A DNA stretch of 64,000 nucleotides from Allobosea sp. ASV33 (GTDB lineage: Bacteria > Pseudomonadota > Alphaproteobacteria > Rhizobiales > Beijerinckiaceae), in contig NZ_JAELTI010000018.1 of NCBI RefSeq assembly GCF_016428755.1, positions 1-64,000 of the forward strand, read 5' to 3'. How positions within the stretch are numbered: the first letter of the stretch is position 1; every line of letters begins with the position of its first letter. This document shows positions 1 to 12,927 of this stretch, piece after piece. The translations under genes were made by a program, and so were the position numbers. The notes under the pieces are model-generated. The model was not told the origin of the DNA and searched no databases. It was given only the letters and a program-made list of their open reading frames with translations.

Positions 1-102
1 CGCTTCCTCGGCCTGGAATGGCGCCTATCCGGCGGCCTGCAATCGACGAGCGACCGATCCTCCGCCCTATACGGCACGCTTGGACTGCACTGGCTGCGCT
101 AG
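1..102 (+). CDS. C-terminal end of a gene cut by the window edge, possibly an outer-membrane beta-barrel protein
   Basis: Frame 1 is open from the first base to a TAG at 100-102 and gives 33 residues. The tail alternates polar and hydrophobic residues and ends GTLGLHWLR, which resembles a closing beta-strand of an outer-membrane barrel. That is inference from a very short piece. The rest of the gene lies outside the window, so the family cannot be named. Confidence 0.4.
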   Translation, partial: RFLGLEWRLSGGLQSTSDRSSALYGTLGLHWLR

Positions 103-169
103 AGCATTTTCGAGCGAAGTGGACACCGGTTCGCGTGAAGAAAATGCGATAAAACAAAGATCTAGAGCA
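101..169. repeat. Dispersed palindromic intergenic repeat
   Basis: The stretch begins AGAGCATTTTCGAGCG and ends with AAGATCTAGAGCA. Its two halves are partly complementary (GCATTTTC against GAAAATGC). I recognise it as resembling a short repeat scattered between genes in Hyphomicrobiales genomes. It fills the gap between the truncated gene on the left and the molybdopterin-binding fusion gene. Confidence 0.6.
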
Positions 170-218
170 ATCCCGCAATTCGAGGAATGGCGGGGTTGCG
201 CTAACCGGCTCTCCGTCC

Positions 219-1820
<1,602 letters not shown>

Positions 1821-1829
1821 CCCTGATCC

Positions 1830-2522
1830 TCAGGCCGGCTTGCGGCGCGGGCCGCGCAGCGTCGCGACGATCTCGGCCAGAATCGCGAGCGCGATCTCGG
1901 CCGGCGAAACCGCGCCGATATCGAGCCCGATCGGCGCATGGATGCGGTCCGTCGCGGATGCGCCGAAACCGGCTTCCGCCAATCGTTCCAGCCGCCGGCC
2001 ATGCGTCTTCCGGCTGCCGAGCGCGCCGACATAGAAGCAGTCCGAGCGCAGAGCCGCGACGAGGCCGGGATCGTCGATCTTCGGATCATGGGTCAGCGCG
2101 ACGAAGGCGGTATAGGCGTCGAGCCCGATCCGCTGAAGCGCCTCCTCCGGCCATTCGGCGAGCAATGTCACCTGGGGGAAACGCTCAGGCGTGGCGAAGG
2201 CGCTGCGCGGATCGATCACCACGAGATCGAGATCGAGTGCCCGGGCCATCGGCGCCATCGCCTGCGAGATATGGACCGCGCCGGTCACGACGACGCGCGG
2301 ATGCGGCGCCTGCACGGTCAGAAAATAGGATGTTCCCTCCGCCTCGACCATGCCGCTCTTGCCGGATCGCAATTGCCGCTCCAGCAATTCAGCCAGCGGA
2401 TCGGCCGCGATCGCGGCCTGCTTCACCAGCCTTTGCGTGCCCGTGGCGAGATCGCTGACCAGCACGGCGGCGCGGCGCGCGTGCCGCTCGACGTTGAGCG
2501 CGGAGAGGGTCGAAAGCTCCAC
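1830..2522 (-). CDS. XdhC family protein, Rossmann (C-terminal) part
   Basis: 230 residues starting at GTG (2522). Residues from about 80 onward match the XdhC Rossmann domain, with LDLVVIDPR and the typical FYVGALGSRKTHGRR motif. XdhC proteins bind molybdenum cofactor, promote its sulfuration and hand it to xanthine-dehydrogenase-type enzymes. The small N-terminal CoxI domain of the family is mostly missing here and is encoded separately at 3157-3480, so the family is split in two. The gene lies 4 bases after a LysE gene and 9 before the MoCF fusion gene. Confidence 0.85.
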   Translation of the reverse strand: MELSTLSALNVERHARRAAVLVSDLATGTQRLVKQAAIAADPLAELLERQLRSGKSGMVEAEGTSYFLTVQAPHPRVVVTGAVHISQAMAPMARALDLDLVVIDPRSAFATPERFPQVTLLAEWPEEALQRIGLDAYTAFVALTHDPKIDDPGLVAALRSDCFYVGALGSRKTHGRRLERLAEAGFGASATDRIHAPIGLDIGAVSPAEIALAILAEIVATLRGPRRKPA

Positions 2523-2525
2523 CGC

Positions 2526-3155
2526 TCAGCCCCTGTCCGTCGCGAGCTTCAGGCCGAGCGCGATCATCAGCGAGCCGCCGATCCAGCGCCCGAAGGCGAA
2601 GCTCGCCTTGGTCTTCTTCATCGCGCCGAGAACCAGCGAAGCGCCGAAGACGGTGACGAGATCGGCCGAGGAGAAGGCGAAATTCACGATCGTGCCGAGG
2701 ATCAGGAACTGCGCCCAGACCGGCAGCGCGGCGGCCGGATCGACGAACTGCGGCAGGAGCGCGATGAAGAATAGCGCGACCTTCGGGTTCAGCACCTCGA
2801 CGATGAATGAATCGAGCAGCGCCCGCTTCACCGTCTTCGGCGGCGCGACCGGCTGGTCTGGCGTGCCCAGGCGGGAGCGGATCATGCCGATGCCAATCCA
2901 GATCAGGTAGAGCGCGCCAGCGATCTTCACGGCCACATAGAGCTCCGGCACATGCTTGAACACGGCCGACAGCCCGAAGGCCGCGGCGAAGACATGCAGG
3001 TAGCAGCCGAGATGGATGCCGAGCATCGCCATCAGGCCGGCCTTGCGGCCATGGCTGATCGTCTGGGCGGCGGTGTAGAGCAGCGCCGGCCCCGGAAAAT
3101 AGGCGACGAGGATCGTCACCGTCGCGAACGCGACGAGGGTTTCCCAGGAGGCCAT
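2526..3155 (-). CDS. LysE family amino-acid/metabolite exporter
   Basis: 209 residues with about six hydrophobic membrane segments and the LysE/RhtB signature near the N-terminus (FPGPALLYTAAQTISHGRKAG). The family exports amino acids or related metabolites across the inner membrane; the substrate cannot be read from sequence. The gene sits between the two XdhC halves with 1-3 bases on either side, so it is clearly in the operon. A second LysE gene lies at 6136-6723. Confidence 0.85.
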   Translation of the reverse strand: MASWETLVAFATVTILVAYFPGPALLYTAAQTISHGRKAGLMAMLGIHLGCYLHVFAAAFGLSAVFKHVPELYVAVKIAGALYLIWIGIGMIRSRLGTPDQPVAPPKTVKRALLDSFIVEVLNPKVALFFIALLPQFVDPAAALPVWAQFLILGTIVNFAFSSADLVTVFGASLVLGAMKKTKASFAFGRWIGGSLMIALGLKLATDRG

Positions 3156-3156
3156 C

Positions 3157-3480
<324 letters not shown>

Positions 3481-3521
3481 GATGTCACCTTACGCCTGAA
3501 TCTGGCCTTTGAGATCATGCC

Positions 3522-4721
3522 TCAACCGGCCTTCTTCAACCACCGGCGCGGATCGCTCTCCCGCCCTGCATCCAGCGACAACGCGGCGCAGAGATCGGCC
3601 ATCGCCGCGAGATTATGGATCGGCCGGAACGAGTCGACATGCGGCAGCATCGCCCGGATGCCGCTCGCCCGCGCCGCGAAGGCGTCATAGCGCAGAAGCG
3701 GATTGAGCCAGACGAGTTGCCGGCAGGAGCGGTGCAATCGGTCCATCTCGAAACCGAGGCTGTCGTCGAGATGCCGCTCCAGCCCGTCGGTGAAGAGCAG
3801 GACGATCGCCCCGCCCGCCAGCACCCGCCGAGACCAGACGCGGTTGAAATCATGCAGGGCGGTCGCAATGCGCGTACCCCCCTCCCAGTCCGGCGCGGCC
3901 TTCCCGGCGAGCGCCAGCGCTTCGTCGGGATCGCGCGACCTCAGCATCCGCGTCACATTGGTCAGGCGCGTGCCGAAAACAAAGGAATGCACGCGCCGGC
4001 GCTTCTCGGTCAGCGCGTGCAGGAAATGCAGGAAGATGCGCGAATACTCGGCCATCGACCCGGAAATATCGACCAGCGCCACGATCGGCGGATGCACCTC
4101 GCGCCGCTCGCGGAAGGCGAGGTCGATCGAGGCGCCGCCAGCGCGCAACGACTGCCGGAAAGTCCGGCGCGGATCGATGCGCGTGCCGCGATGGGCGGGC
4201 CGGAAGCGCCGCGTCACGATGCTGTCGTCGGGCAGCCTGAGCTCGGCGATCAACTGCTTGGCGCGGGCGATCTCAGCCGCGCTCATCTGGGCGAAGTCGC
4301 GCGATTTCAGCATCTCGCGATCGGAGACCGTGAGCCGCGCCGTCAGTTCGGTCAGCTCCTTCGGCGGCTCGTCCTCGCGCGGCGGCGGCGCGAAGGCTTC
4401 CGCGACCCGCAAAGCCCCGGCCTCGGCCTTCTCCGGCTGGCTGTCGGCGCGGGGCGAAACCGGCGACATCTGCGCCATGATCTTCTCGATCAGGTTGCGG
4501 CGCCGCCAGAACAGCCGGAAGGCCTGATCGTAGACCGGTGAATCCTCATGCTTCTTCACGAAGATCGCATGCAGCGTCCAATAGACATCGTCGCGCCCGC
4601 CGAGCGCCCCGTCGCCCAGCGCCGCGATCGCCTCGACCACGGCGCCCGGCCCGACCGGCAGCCCCGCCGCGCGCAGCGCACGGGCGAAATAGGCGACGTT
4701 CTCGGCAAGCTTGCCGCTCAC
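3522..4721 (-). CDS. coxE: VWA domain protein of CoxE type
   Basis: 399 residues from a GTG at 4721. This start is chosen because it overlaps the stop of the upstream gene as GTGA, the usual coupled arrangement, and gives the family N-terminus (VSGKLAENVAYFARALRAAG). An open frame continues upstream but has no family similarity. The C-terminal von Willebrand A domain holds the metal-ion site DISGSM and, later, LLFTDGLERH. CoxE partners the CoxD AAA+ ATPase in assembling the copper-containing active site of true CO dehydrogenases. In a form II cluster its client and the inserted metal are unproven. Confidence 0.88.
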   Translation of the reverse strand: MSGKLAENVAYFARALRAAGLPVGPGAVVEAIAALGDGALGGRDDVYWTLHAIFVKKHEDSPVYDQAFRLFWRRRNLIEKIMAQMSPVSPRADSQPEKAEAGALRVAEAFAPPPREDEPPKELTELTARLTVSDREMLKSRDFAQMSAAEIARAKQLIAELRLPDDSIVTRRFRPAHRGTRIDPRRTFRQSLRAGGASIDLAFRERREVHPPIVALVDISGSMAEYSRIFLHFLHALTEKRRRVHSFVFGTRLTNVTRMLRSRDPDEALALAGKAAPDWEGGTRIATALHDFNRVWSRRVLAGGAIVLLFTDGLERHLDDSLGFEMDRLHRSCRQLVWLNPLLRYDAFAARASGIRAMLPHVDSFRPIHNLAAMADLCAALSLDAGRESDPRRWLKKAG

Positions 4722-5098
4722 GCGCCCCGCGTCTCCGTCATGAACACCTTCTGGACGATCTGCCAGCGGCTCTCGATCTTGAGGAGCGAGAGCAGGTCGG
4801 TGAAATAACGCGGCGGCATCTGGCACTTCACCTTGACCAGCGCCAGCGTCGGCCCGACGAGATCGATGGTCAGGATATGGTCGTCGCGCTGCATCCCCGC
4901 CGCCTGCGGCGCCGGCCGGGTGCGCACGGCATCGAGCCAGGCGTCACGCTGCACGATCTGGATCGCGCCGTCGTCGCGGGCCGTGGTGAGCGCGCTGGTC
5001 GGATGGAAGACATGGGCGAGCTTCTCGGCATCGCCCTCATAGAGCCCGTCGAGATAGGTCCGGACCGTCGCCTCGACGGCCTTGATATCGGCGTTCAT
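4718..5098 (-). CDS. NTF2-like / SnoaL-type small protein
   Basis: 126 residues with an NTF2-like profile: N-terminal helix (VEATVRTYLDGLYEGDAEKLAHVFHP), then beta-strands ending in ESRWQIVQKVFM. It resembles putative lumazine-binding or nuclear-transport-factor-2-like proteins. No catalytic motif is certain. It lies between coxD (33 bases) and coxE (4-base overlap), so it belongs to the operon. A scaffold or ligand-binding role in hydroxylase maturation is inference only. Confidence 0.75.
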   Translation of the reverse strand: MNADIKAVEATVRTYLDGLYEGDAEKLAHVFHPTSALTTARDDGAIQIVQRDAWLDAVRTRPAPQAAGMQRDDHILTIDLVGPTLALVKVKCQMPPRYFTDLLSLLKIESRWQIVQKVFMTETRGA

Positions 5099-5131
5099 GG
5101 CAGCACCCTCTCCCTTCGCGGCGCCGAAAGC

Positions 5132-6052
<921 letters not shown>

Positions 6053-6135
6053 AACCGTTCTCTATCGTTCCTGTCCGGTCGAAGGAAGGCATCGAACACG
6101 CCACCACGCTGCCGGCATTGCAAGGCAGACGCTCC

Positions 6136-6723
6136 CTATCGTACCGACCAGGCGAACCACGTGGTCACCAGCGCCATCCCGACCGCAGCGCTGCGACGGA
6201 TCGCCCGCTCGCGCTTCGGCTGAAACAGAAGCTGACGCGCAGCATCCGCCCCGAACACCAGCGCAGCATGGATTGTCGTGGCGATGACGACGAAAACCGC
6301 CGTCAGGATAAGAACCTCGTCACGCGGTGCCGGCGCCGTCAGGAAGAGCGGAATAACCGCGACATAGAAGACCGCCGCCTTGGGGTTGAGCAGATTGGTG
6401 ATCAGCCCGCGCCGGAACGACAAGGCCACATCGCCCTGCGCCTCGGGTTTCGGATCGCGCCAGGCATCCCAGGCGAGCCAGAACAGATAAGCCACACCGC
6501 CCCAGCGCAGAAGCCAGGTGACGGCGGGAAATCGTTCGCTCATCAGCGAGAAGCCGAAGGCTACGGCAAGACCGAGCAACGCAAGACCGAGTGCGACGCC
6601 GGCCACCGCCGCCATGCCGCTGCGCCAGCCTCTCGCGAGGCTGAGCGCTACGAGATAGCCCATATTCGGCCCAGGCGTGATTTCAGTCACGATCGCCGTC
6701 AGCGCGAATTCCCAGAGCCGCAC
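6136..6723 (-). CDS. LysE family exporter
   Basis: 195 residues beginning at GTG (6723), with the LysE/RhtB motif ITPGPNMGYLVALSLARG at residues 15-32 and six predicted membrane segments. It lies between coxM (21 bases upstream) and coxD on the same strand. Together with the exporter at 2526-3155 this makes two LysE-type proteins in one hydroxylase operon, which suggests that the substrate or product of the enzyme is amino-acid-like, but no substrate can be assigned. Confidence 0.85.
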   Translation of the reverse strand: MRLWEFALTAIVTEITPGPNMGYLVALSLARGWRSGMAAVAGVALGLALLGLAVAFGFSLMSERFPAVTWLLRWGGVAYLFWLAWDAWRDPKPEAQGDVALSFRRGLITNLLNPKAAVFYVAVIPLFLTAPAPRDEVLILTAVFVVIATTIHAALVFGADAARQLLFQPKRERAIRRSAAVGMALVTTWFAWSVR

Positions 6724-6744
6724 CGGGCGACGGCCGGGCGGCCC

Positions 6745-7548
6745 CTACTTCCCCGTCGCCTGCGCCACGGCCTGCTTGGCCATCACGCCGATCAGATGGG
6801 CACGGTATTCGGCATCGGCATGGATGTCGCCATTGATGCCATTTGCCGTGTGCTTTAGCCCGTCCAGCGATTTCGGCGCGAAGCGGGCCTTGAGCGCCGC
6901 CTCCGCTTCCGGCCAGCGGAAAACGCCGCCCTCGCCCGCGCCCGTCACCGTCACGCGGATTTCGCTGCCGCGCTTGGCGACGAAGACGCCGACCATGGCA
7001 TAGCGCGAGGCCGGGTTGCGGAACTTGGCATAGCCCGCCTTGGAGACCAGCGGGAACGAGACCTTGGTGATGATCTCGCCCTCGTCCAGCGCGGTCTCGT
7101 AGAGCCCGGTGAAGAATTCTTCCGCCGTCAGCTTGCGCTTGTTGGTGACGACTGTGGCGCCGAGTGCCAGCAGCGCCGCCGGATAATCCGCCGCCGGGTC
7201 GTTATTGGCGACCGAACCGCCGATCGTGCCGCGATAGCGCACGGCGGGATCGCCGATGCTGCCGGCGAGGAAGGCGAGCGCGGGGATCGCTCCCTGCACC
7301 TCGGCCGAGTTCGCCACTTCTCCGTGTGTCGTCATCGCACCGATGACGATGTTGCGGCCCTTGACCGTGATGCCTTTCAGGTCGGCGCAGGCGCCGAGAT
7401 CGACCAGCGCGGTCGGTGAGGCCAAGCGTTGCTTCATCGTCGGCAGCAGGGTGTGCCCGCCGGCCAGGAGCTTGGCGTCCTCCTTCTTGGCGAGCAGCGT
7501 CGCCGCCTGCCGGGCGCTGGTGGGCTTGTGATAGGTGAAAGCGTACAT
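6745..7548 (-). CDS. coxM: FAD-binding medium subunit of a CO-dehydrogenase-like molybdenum hydroxylase
   Basis: 267 residues. The FAD pyrophosphate loop AGGHTLLPTMK lies near residue 31, and the second family motif TIGGSVANNDPAADYPA near 108-124. The length equals that of CoxM-type subunits. ATG at 7548 has GGAGA upstream. The subunit passes electrons from the iron-sulfur subunit to FAD and on to an acceptor. It is separated from coxL by a 125-base gap holding a palindromic repeat. Confidence 0.92.
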   Translation of the reverse strand: MYAFTYHKPTSARQAATLLAKKEDAKLLAGGHTLLPTMKQRLASPTALVDLGACADLKGITVKGRNIVIGAMTTHGEVANSAEVQGAIPALAFLAGSIGDPAVRYRGTIGGSVANNDPAADYPAALLALGATVVTNKRKLTAEEFFTGLYETALDEGEIITKVSFPLVSKAGYAKFRNPASRYAMVGVFVAKRGSEIRVTVTGAGEGGVFRWPEAEAALKARFAPKSLDGLKHTANGINGDIHADAEYRAHLIGVMAKQAVAQATGK

Positions 7549-7574
7549 GGTGGGTCTCCGCTCTGTTCGGGAAA

Positions 7575-7669
7575 CGTCATGCTCGGGCTTGACCCGAGCA
7601 TCTCATCCAGGAAAGCGCTCAAGGCGCCTCACCCCGAGGAGATGGCCGGGTCAAGCCCGGCCATGACGC
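7575..7669. repeat. Palindromic intergenic repeat, family A copy 1
   Basis: Two inverted hairpins in tandem: CGTCATGCTCGGGCTTGACC at the left, and a complementary-type end, GGGTCAAGCCCGGCCATGACG, at the right. A near copy lies at 24742-24834. This copy lies inside the cox operon between coxL and coxM, where its hairpins could affect mRNA stability or relative subunit expression. Confidence 0.75.
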
Positions 7670-7673
7670 GCAT

Positions 7674-10037
7674 TCATTCGGCAGCCATACGATTCACGCT
7701 CTTCTGTGCCGCGCGCCACACCGCCTGCGGCGTCGCCGGCATCGCGATGTCCTCATGGCCGAGCGCATCGGTGATGGCGTTGATGACGGCGGGCGGCGAG
7801 GCGATGGCCCCAGCCTCGCCGCAGCCCTTGATGCCCAGCGGATTCGACGGGCACGGCGTAACCGTCATGCCGACATCGAAGGACGGCAGGTCGTCGGCCC
7901 GCGGCATGGTGTAGTCCATGAAGCTCGCGGTCACGAGCTGGCCGTCGGCGTTATAACGCGCGCCTTCCAGCAGCGCCTGGCCAACACCCTGAGCGATGCC
8001 GCCATGGACCTGCCCCTCGACGATCATCGGGTTGATGACATTGCCGAAATCATCGACGGCCGCCCAACGCTCGATCCTGGTCACGCCGGTTTCGGGATCG
8101 ATCTCGACCTCGCAGATATGGACGCCGGCCGGGAAGGTGAAGTTGGTCGGGTCGTAGAACGCCCCTTCCTTCAGGCCCGGCTCCAGCTCCTGCCCGTTGA
8201 ACTTGTGCGCGACATAGGCCTGCAGCGCGCAGGAGCCGAAATCGAGCTTGCGGTCCGTGCCCTTCACCGAGAAATGCCCGTCGGCGAAATCGATATCGGC
8301 CTCGTCGGCCTCCAGCACATGGGCGGCGACCTTCTTGCCCTTGGCGATGACCTTGTCGATCGCCTTGAAGATCGCGGACATGCCGACCGCACCGGAGCGC
8401 GAGCCATAGGTGCCCATGCCCATCTGCACCTTGTCGGTGTCGCCATGGATGATCGAGACGTTGTCGATGGGGATGCCGAGCCGATCCGAGACGAGCTGCG
8501 CGAAGGTCGTCTCATGGCCTTGGCCGTGGCTGTGCGACCCGGTGAGCACCTCGACCGTGCCGACCGGGTTGACCCGGACCTCGGCCGATTCCCACAGGCC
8601 GACGCCGGCACCGAGCGAACCCACCGCAGCGGACGGCGCGATGCCGCAAGCCTCGATATAGGAGGAGAAGCCGATGCCGCGCAGCTTGCCGGCTCGCGCC
8701 GAGTCGCGCTTGCGCTTGCCGATACCCTTGTAGTCGATGATCTCCAGCGCCTTCTTCATGGAGGCGCCGTAATTGCCGGCATCGTACATCATGATGACCG
8801 GCGTCTGGTGCGGGAACTTCTTGATATAGTTCTGCATCCGGAACTTGGCCGGGTCCTTGCCGAGCTGGCGCGCGGTGATCTCGACCAGCCGCTCGACCAC
8901 GAAGGTCGCTTCCGGCCGCCCGGCACCGCGATAGGCATCGACCGGCGCGGTGTTGGTATAGACGGCATCGACCTCGCAATAGATCGCCGGGATGTCGTAC
9001 TGGCCCGACAGCAGCGGCGCATAGAGATAGGTCGGCACCGAGGACGAGAAGGTCGAGAGATAGGCACCGAGATTGGCCGTCGTCTTGACCCGCATGGCGA
9101 GAATCTTGCCCTCGGCATCGGTCGCGAGCTCGGCATGGGTGACATGGTCGCGGCCATGCGCGTCGGAGAGGAAGGCCTCCGTCCGGTCCGCTGTCCATTT
9201 CACCGGCCGCCCGACCTTCTTCGCCGCCCAGACGCAGACCGTCTCCTCGGCATAGATGAAGATCTTGGAGCCGAAGCCGCCGCCGACATCCGGCGCGATC
9301 ACGCGCAGCTTGTTCTCCGGTGCGATGCCGATGAAGGCCGAGAGCACGAGCCGCGCGACATGCGGGTTCTGGCTGGTGGTGTAGAGCGTGAAGATGCCGT
9401 CGCCGGCATCGTAATCGCCGACGGCCGCGCGCGGCTCCATCGCGTTCGGCACGAGGCGGTTGTTGACGAGATCGATCTTGGTGACGTGCTTGGCCGCCTT
9501 GAAGGCGTTCTCGGTCGCGTCCTTGTCGCCGAGATGCCAGTTGAACACGCTGTTGTCCGGCGCCTCGTCATGGACCACGGTCTTGGCGCCGATCGCCTTG
9601 GCGGTGTCGACCACCGCCGGCAGCTCCTGATAGTCGACCGCGATGGCCTCGGCCGCGTCACGCGCCTGGGCCAGCGTCTCGGCCACCACCACCGCGACAT
9701 GGTCGCCGACATAGCGCACCTTGCCCTGGGCCAGTGCCGGATGCGGGCCGGCGCGCATCGGCGAGCCGTCCTTGTTGTGGATCATCCAGCCGCAGATCAG
9801 CCCGCCGATCTTGTCGGTGGCAAGGTCGTCCCCGGTGAAGATGCCGAGCACGCCCGGCATGCCGGCAGCGGCCTTGGTGTCGATCGACTTGATCTTCGCA
9901 TGGGCATGCGGCGAGCGCAGGAAATAGGCATGGGCCTGGCCCGGCCGGTTGACGTCGTCGGTATAGCGGCCCTGGCCGGTGATGAAACGGTGATCTTCCT
10001 TGCGGCGGACTGCGGCGCCGATTCCGGTGGCGGACAT
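7674..10037 (-). CDS. coxL: Molybdenum-binding large subunit, form II CoxL-like
   Basis: 787 residues. Start chosen at ATG 10037 because AGGAGGG stands just upstream and the protein then begins [21 protein letters not shown], as the family does. GGGFGSK (252-258) and GCGEAGA (738-744, catalytic glutamate 741) mark the molybdopterin site of the xanthine oxidase family. The active-site loop is AYRGAGR (368-374), the form II signature. Form I CO dehydrogenases have AYxCSFR with the copper-binding cysteine. The true substrate is therefore unknown and CO oxidation should not be assumed. Confidence 0.93.
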   Translation of the reverse strand: MSATGIGAAVRRKEDHRFITGQGRYTDDVNRPGQAHAYFLRSPHAHAKIKSIDTKAAAGMPGVLGIFTGDDLATDKIGGLICGWMIHNKDGSPMRAGPHPALAQGKVRYVGDHVAVVVAETLAQARDAAEAIAVDYQELPAVVDTAKAIGAKTVVHDEAPDNSVFNWHLGDKDATENAFKAAKHVTKIDLVNNRLVPNAMEPRAAVGDYDAGDGIFTLYTTSQNPHVARLVLSAFIGIAPENKLRVIAPDVGGGFGSKIFIYAEETVCVWAAKKVGRPVKWTADRTEAFLSDAHGRDHVTHAELATDAEGKILAMRVKTTANLGAYLSTFSSSVPTYLYAPLLSGQYDIPAIYCEVDAVYTNTAPVDAYRGAGRPEATFVVERLVEITARQLGKDPAKFRMQNYIKKFPHQTPVIMMYDAGNYGASMKKALEIIDYKGIGKRKRDSARAGKLRGIGFSSYIEACGIAPSAAVGSLGAGVGLWESAEVRVNPVGTVEVLTGSHSHGQGHETTFAQLVSDRLGIPIDNVSIIHGDTDKVQMGMGTYGSRSGAVGMSAIFKAIDKVIAKGKKVAAHVLEADEADIDFADGHFSVKGTDRKLDFGSCALQAYVAHKFNGQELEPGLKEGAFYDPTNFTFPAGVHICEVEIDPETGVTRIERWAAVDDFGNVINPMIVEGQVHGGIAQGVGQALLEGARYNADGQLVTASFMDYTMPRADDLPSFDVGMTVTPCPSNPLGIKGCGEAGAIASPPAVINAITDALGHEDIAMPATPQAVWRAAQKSVNRMAAE

Positions 10038-10134
10038 GGTGTTCCCTCCTCGCACGGCGCCTCTGGCGGGCGCCTCATTGCCTGGAACGCAAGACAGACG
10101 GGACGCGCGCGCCTGCAAGGCGCGGGCAGATGCC

Positions 10135-10647
<513 letters not shown>

Positions 10648-10978
10648 GAGCATATCTCCTGTGACCCGTCTCTGACGCCGATCCGTCCCCTCCCCGGGAC
10701 TGGACCGTGCTGAAGCCTAGGGAGCAGCCGGCCTCATCAGGCAGGCTTTCCTTGGAACAGCTCAAAATCGAATGTGGACCCGCGTTTTTCCGGGGTCAAG
10801 CCAGAGACGCAGGGTCGAGACCAGCCATTTGGCGCCGTTTCTCGCCGGTTTCATCGCGTCGACCGTCCTGATCGAGGCCGAGGAGGCCTTATGTGCATAC
10901 CGTTGGCGGAATTTTAACAGAACCGCTCCAGGGTCAGCCGGCTCGACACAACGCTCTTGTCGGCGCGGAGGCCGGTCG
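10648..10978. other. Divergent intergenic region between coxS and a chemoreceptor gene
   Basis: 331 bases without a convincing gene. It must hold the promoter of the cox-type operon (leftward) and that of the chemoreceptor (rightward). An open frame from 10772 runs into the receptor but has no family similarity. No palindromic operator or convincing -35/-10 pair stood out by eye. Confidence 0.5.
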
Positions 10979-12322
10979 TTGACGTCCATTTCCGATCAGG
11001 TCGAACGGCGCCTGCGCTCGACGGGCTACAACGAACGGGAACGCAACGCGCTGCGGGACTATCGCAGGCTTGTCGGCGTCGTCATCAAGGACATCGTCAC
11101 GGAATCCTTCGCATATGGACGCCGGATTCATCCCGGATTGGAAGGCCAGCATGCGCGGCTGACGGATGACCTCTGCGAAGCCACCCAACAGCACTTCGCC
11201 TTGATCTTCGAGGGCGACTTCGACGCGCGCTATGTCGAATCGGTGGAGCGCGTGTGTTTACTGGAGCGCCTGGTCAAGGTCGGAACCCGCTCGCGCGTCG
11301 CGATCGCGGCCGCCCTGTTGAGGGTCATCGCGACGAAATCCCGGTGGGCCTCATTTCCGTTCCGCCGCCGTTTCGCCAGGGACATGGAGATCATCGAGCA
11401 TATCCTCGTCATGGATATCAATACCGCGATCACGCAGGATCACGCGCTCGAGGCGGCTGAAGCCAGGCATCGCGGCGAAGCCTTCGATACCGCCGCGCAT
11501 ATGCTGAAGTCGCGGATCGGCACGCTCGATTCGCGGATCAGCGGCGCCGTCGAGCAGTTCGGCGCGGCTGCCGATGAGACGACGGGCGCTACGGCCTTCA
11601 TCAGGACGCAGGTTCTCGATGTCACGCGTGCAGCGGAAATGATGCGCGACAGAGCTCTCCAGACCGCCGCCGCGACCGAGGAGATGTCTGCCAATATCAG
11701 CGAAATCGAGCACCGTTCGCGTCAGAGCGTCGCCATCGCCACGCGTGCCGTCGGCGACGCGGAGGCCATGAATGATGCGATCGCCCAATTGCGTGAATCG
11801 ACGGCCCGCATCGGCTCGGTCCTCGGCCTGATCGCCGACATCGCGGCGCAGACCAATCTGCTCGCGTTGAATGCGACGATCGAGGCTGCTCGCGCCGGAG
11901 AAGCCGGCCGCGGTTTCGCGGTCGTGGCCTCGGAGGTGAAGTCGCTCGCGACGCAGACCGCCAACGCGACACAGGAAATCGCGCGCCAGATCGGCGAATT
12001 CTCGGCAAGCGCCGCCGCATGTGGCGATCGCGCCGCCTCGATCAGCACCACGATCGGCGAAATTCGGAGCGCTTCAGAAGCGATCTCCGACTCGGTCGCC
12101 CATCAGAGCCACGTGACGGCTGGCATCGCACGGGATGCCTCCGACGTCGCCGGATGCTCCGACGACGCGATCGCCAGCGCGCAGGCGGTCGGCCAGAGCC
12201 TGGAAACGACGGCGCGCGCGATCGAGCGCGCCACGCTCGTGGCCTCGCAGATGGCGCTGCAGGTCGGCGCGGCCGAGGCTACCGTCAGCGAGGCGCTCGA
12301 CGCGCTGCGCGAAGCCTCCTGA
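10979..12322 (+). CDS. Soluble methyl-accepting chemotaxis protein with a globin-like N-terminal domain
   Basis: 447 residues from TTG 10979, preceded seven bases earlier by GGAGG; the frame upstream is open but unrelated. Residues 1-150 align by pattern with the protoglobin sensor of globin-coupled receptors ([21 protein letters not shown] at 72-92). The proximal heme histidine expected about ten residues later seems absent ([10 protein letters not shown]), so heme binding is doubtful. The C-terminal signalling hairpin is canonical: [20 protein letters not shown]. No transmembrane segment is seen, so it should act in the cytoplasm. It divides coxG from the rest of the cox genes. Confidence 0.82.
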   Translation: MTSISDQVERRLRSTGYNERERNALRDYRRLVGVVIKDIVTESFAYGRRIHPGLEGQHARLTDDLCEATQQHFALIFEGDFDARYVESVERVCLLERLVKVGTRSRVAIAAALLRVIATKSRWASFPFRRRFARDMEIIEHILVMDINTAITQDHALEAAEARHRGEAFDTAAHMLKSRIGTLDSRISGAVEQFGAAADETTGATAFIRTQVLDVTRAAEMMRDRALQTAAATEEMSANISEIEHRSRQSVAIATRAVGDAEAMNDAIAQLRESTARIGSVLGLIADIAAQTNLLALNATIEAARAGEAGRGFAVVASEVKSLATQTANATQEIARQIGEFSASAAACGDRAASISTTIGEIRSASEAISDSVAHQSHVTAGIARDASDVAGCSDDAIASAQAVGQSLETTARAIERATLVASQMALQVGAAEATVSEALDALREAS

Positions 12323-12329
12323 GCGCCGC

Positions 12330-12782
12330 TCAGCCCTCGCTGACCGCCTTGGCGAAATTCGCGAAGAACTCGTCGGCAAGCTTCTTCGAGACCGAATCGA
12401 TCAGGCGCGAGCCGAGCTGCATGAGCTTGCCGCCGACCTGGGCCTCGACCTCGTAGCGCAGCAGGGTCTGGCCGCCCTCGGCGTCGCTCAGATGGACTCG
12501 CGCGCCGCCCTTGGCGAAGCCGGCGATGCCGCCCTCGCCCTCGCCGGAAATGCGGTACCCGTTCGGCGGATCGAGCTCGCTGAGCTCGACCTTGCCCTTG
12601 AAGGTCGCCTTCACCGGGCCGAGCTTGACCTTCACCACGGCCGAGAGATGCGTGTCGTCGTCCATGGTGAGCTGCTCGCAGCCGGGAATGCAGGCTTTCA
12701 GCACCTCGGGATCGTTGAGCTTGGCCCAGACCACGTCCTTGGCGGCCGGCAGCGTCGCCTCGCCGTTCATCGTCATCGCCAT
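12330..12782 (-). CDS. coxG: CoxG-type SRPBCC protein (carbon monoxide dehydrogenase subunit G family)
   Basis: 150 residues. The N-terminus MNGEATLPAAKDVVWAKLND and the following IPGCEQL are typical of CoxG, a START/SRPBCC-fold protein that in carboxidotrophs helps anchor CO dehydrogenase to the membrane. Glycine-rich strands (GEGEGGIAGFAKGGARV) follow. It is on the same strand as the cox operon but separated from it by the chemoreceptor gene, which is unusual. It is divergent to the aconitase-X pair, 145 bases away. Confidence 0.88.
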   Translation of the reverse strand: MAMTMNGEATLPAAKDVVWAKLNDPEVLKACIPGCEQLTMDDDTHLSAVVKVKLGPVKATFKGKVELSELDPPNGYRISGEGEGGIAGFAKGGARVHLSDAEGGQTLLRYEVEAQVGGKLMQLGSRLIDSVSKKLADEFFANFAKAVSEG

Positions 12783-12927
12783 GGCGCATCTCCCGCATAG
12801 GTCACCGCAGCGCGGACGATTGCGGCCGGCGCGGTTCGAAGGTTATCCAGTTCCTATCCATGGTCGCAAAGCCCCCGCCAGCACAAGAGGCGCCGGGCCT
12901 GGGGCCGCGCCGCTTCCGGGAGAACCG

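Noticed and set aside
7674..10037. Calling the cox-type enzyme an aerobic CO dehydrogenase (form I).
   Set aside because: The active-site loop is AYRGAGR, without the cysteine that binds copper in form I enzymes.
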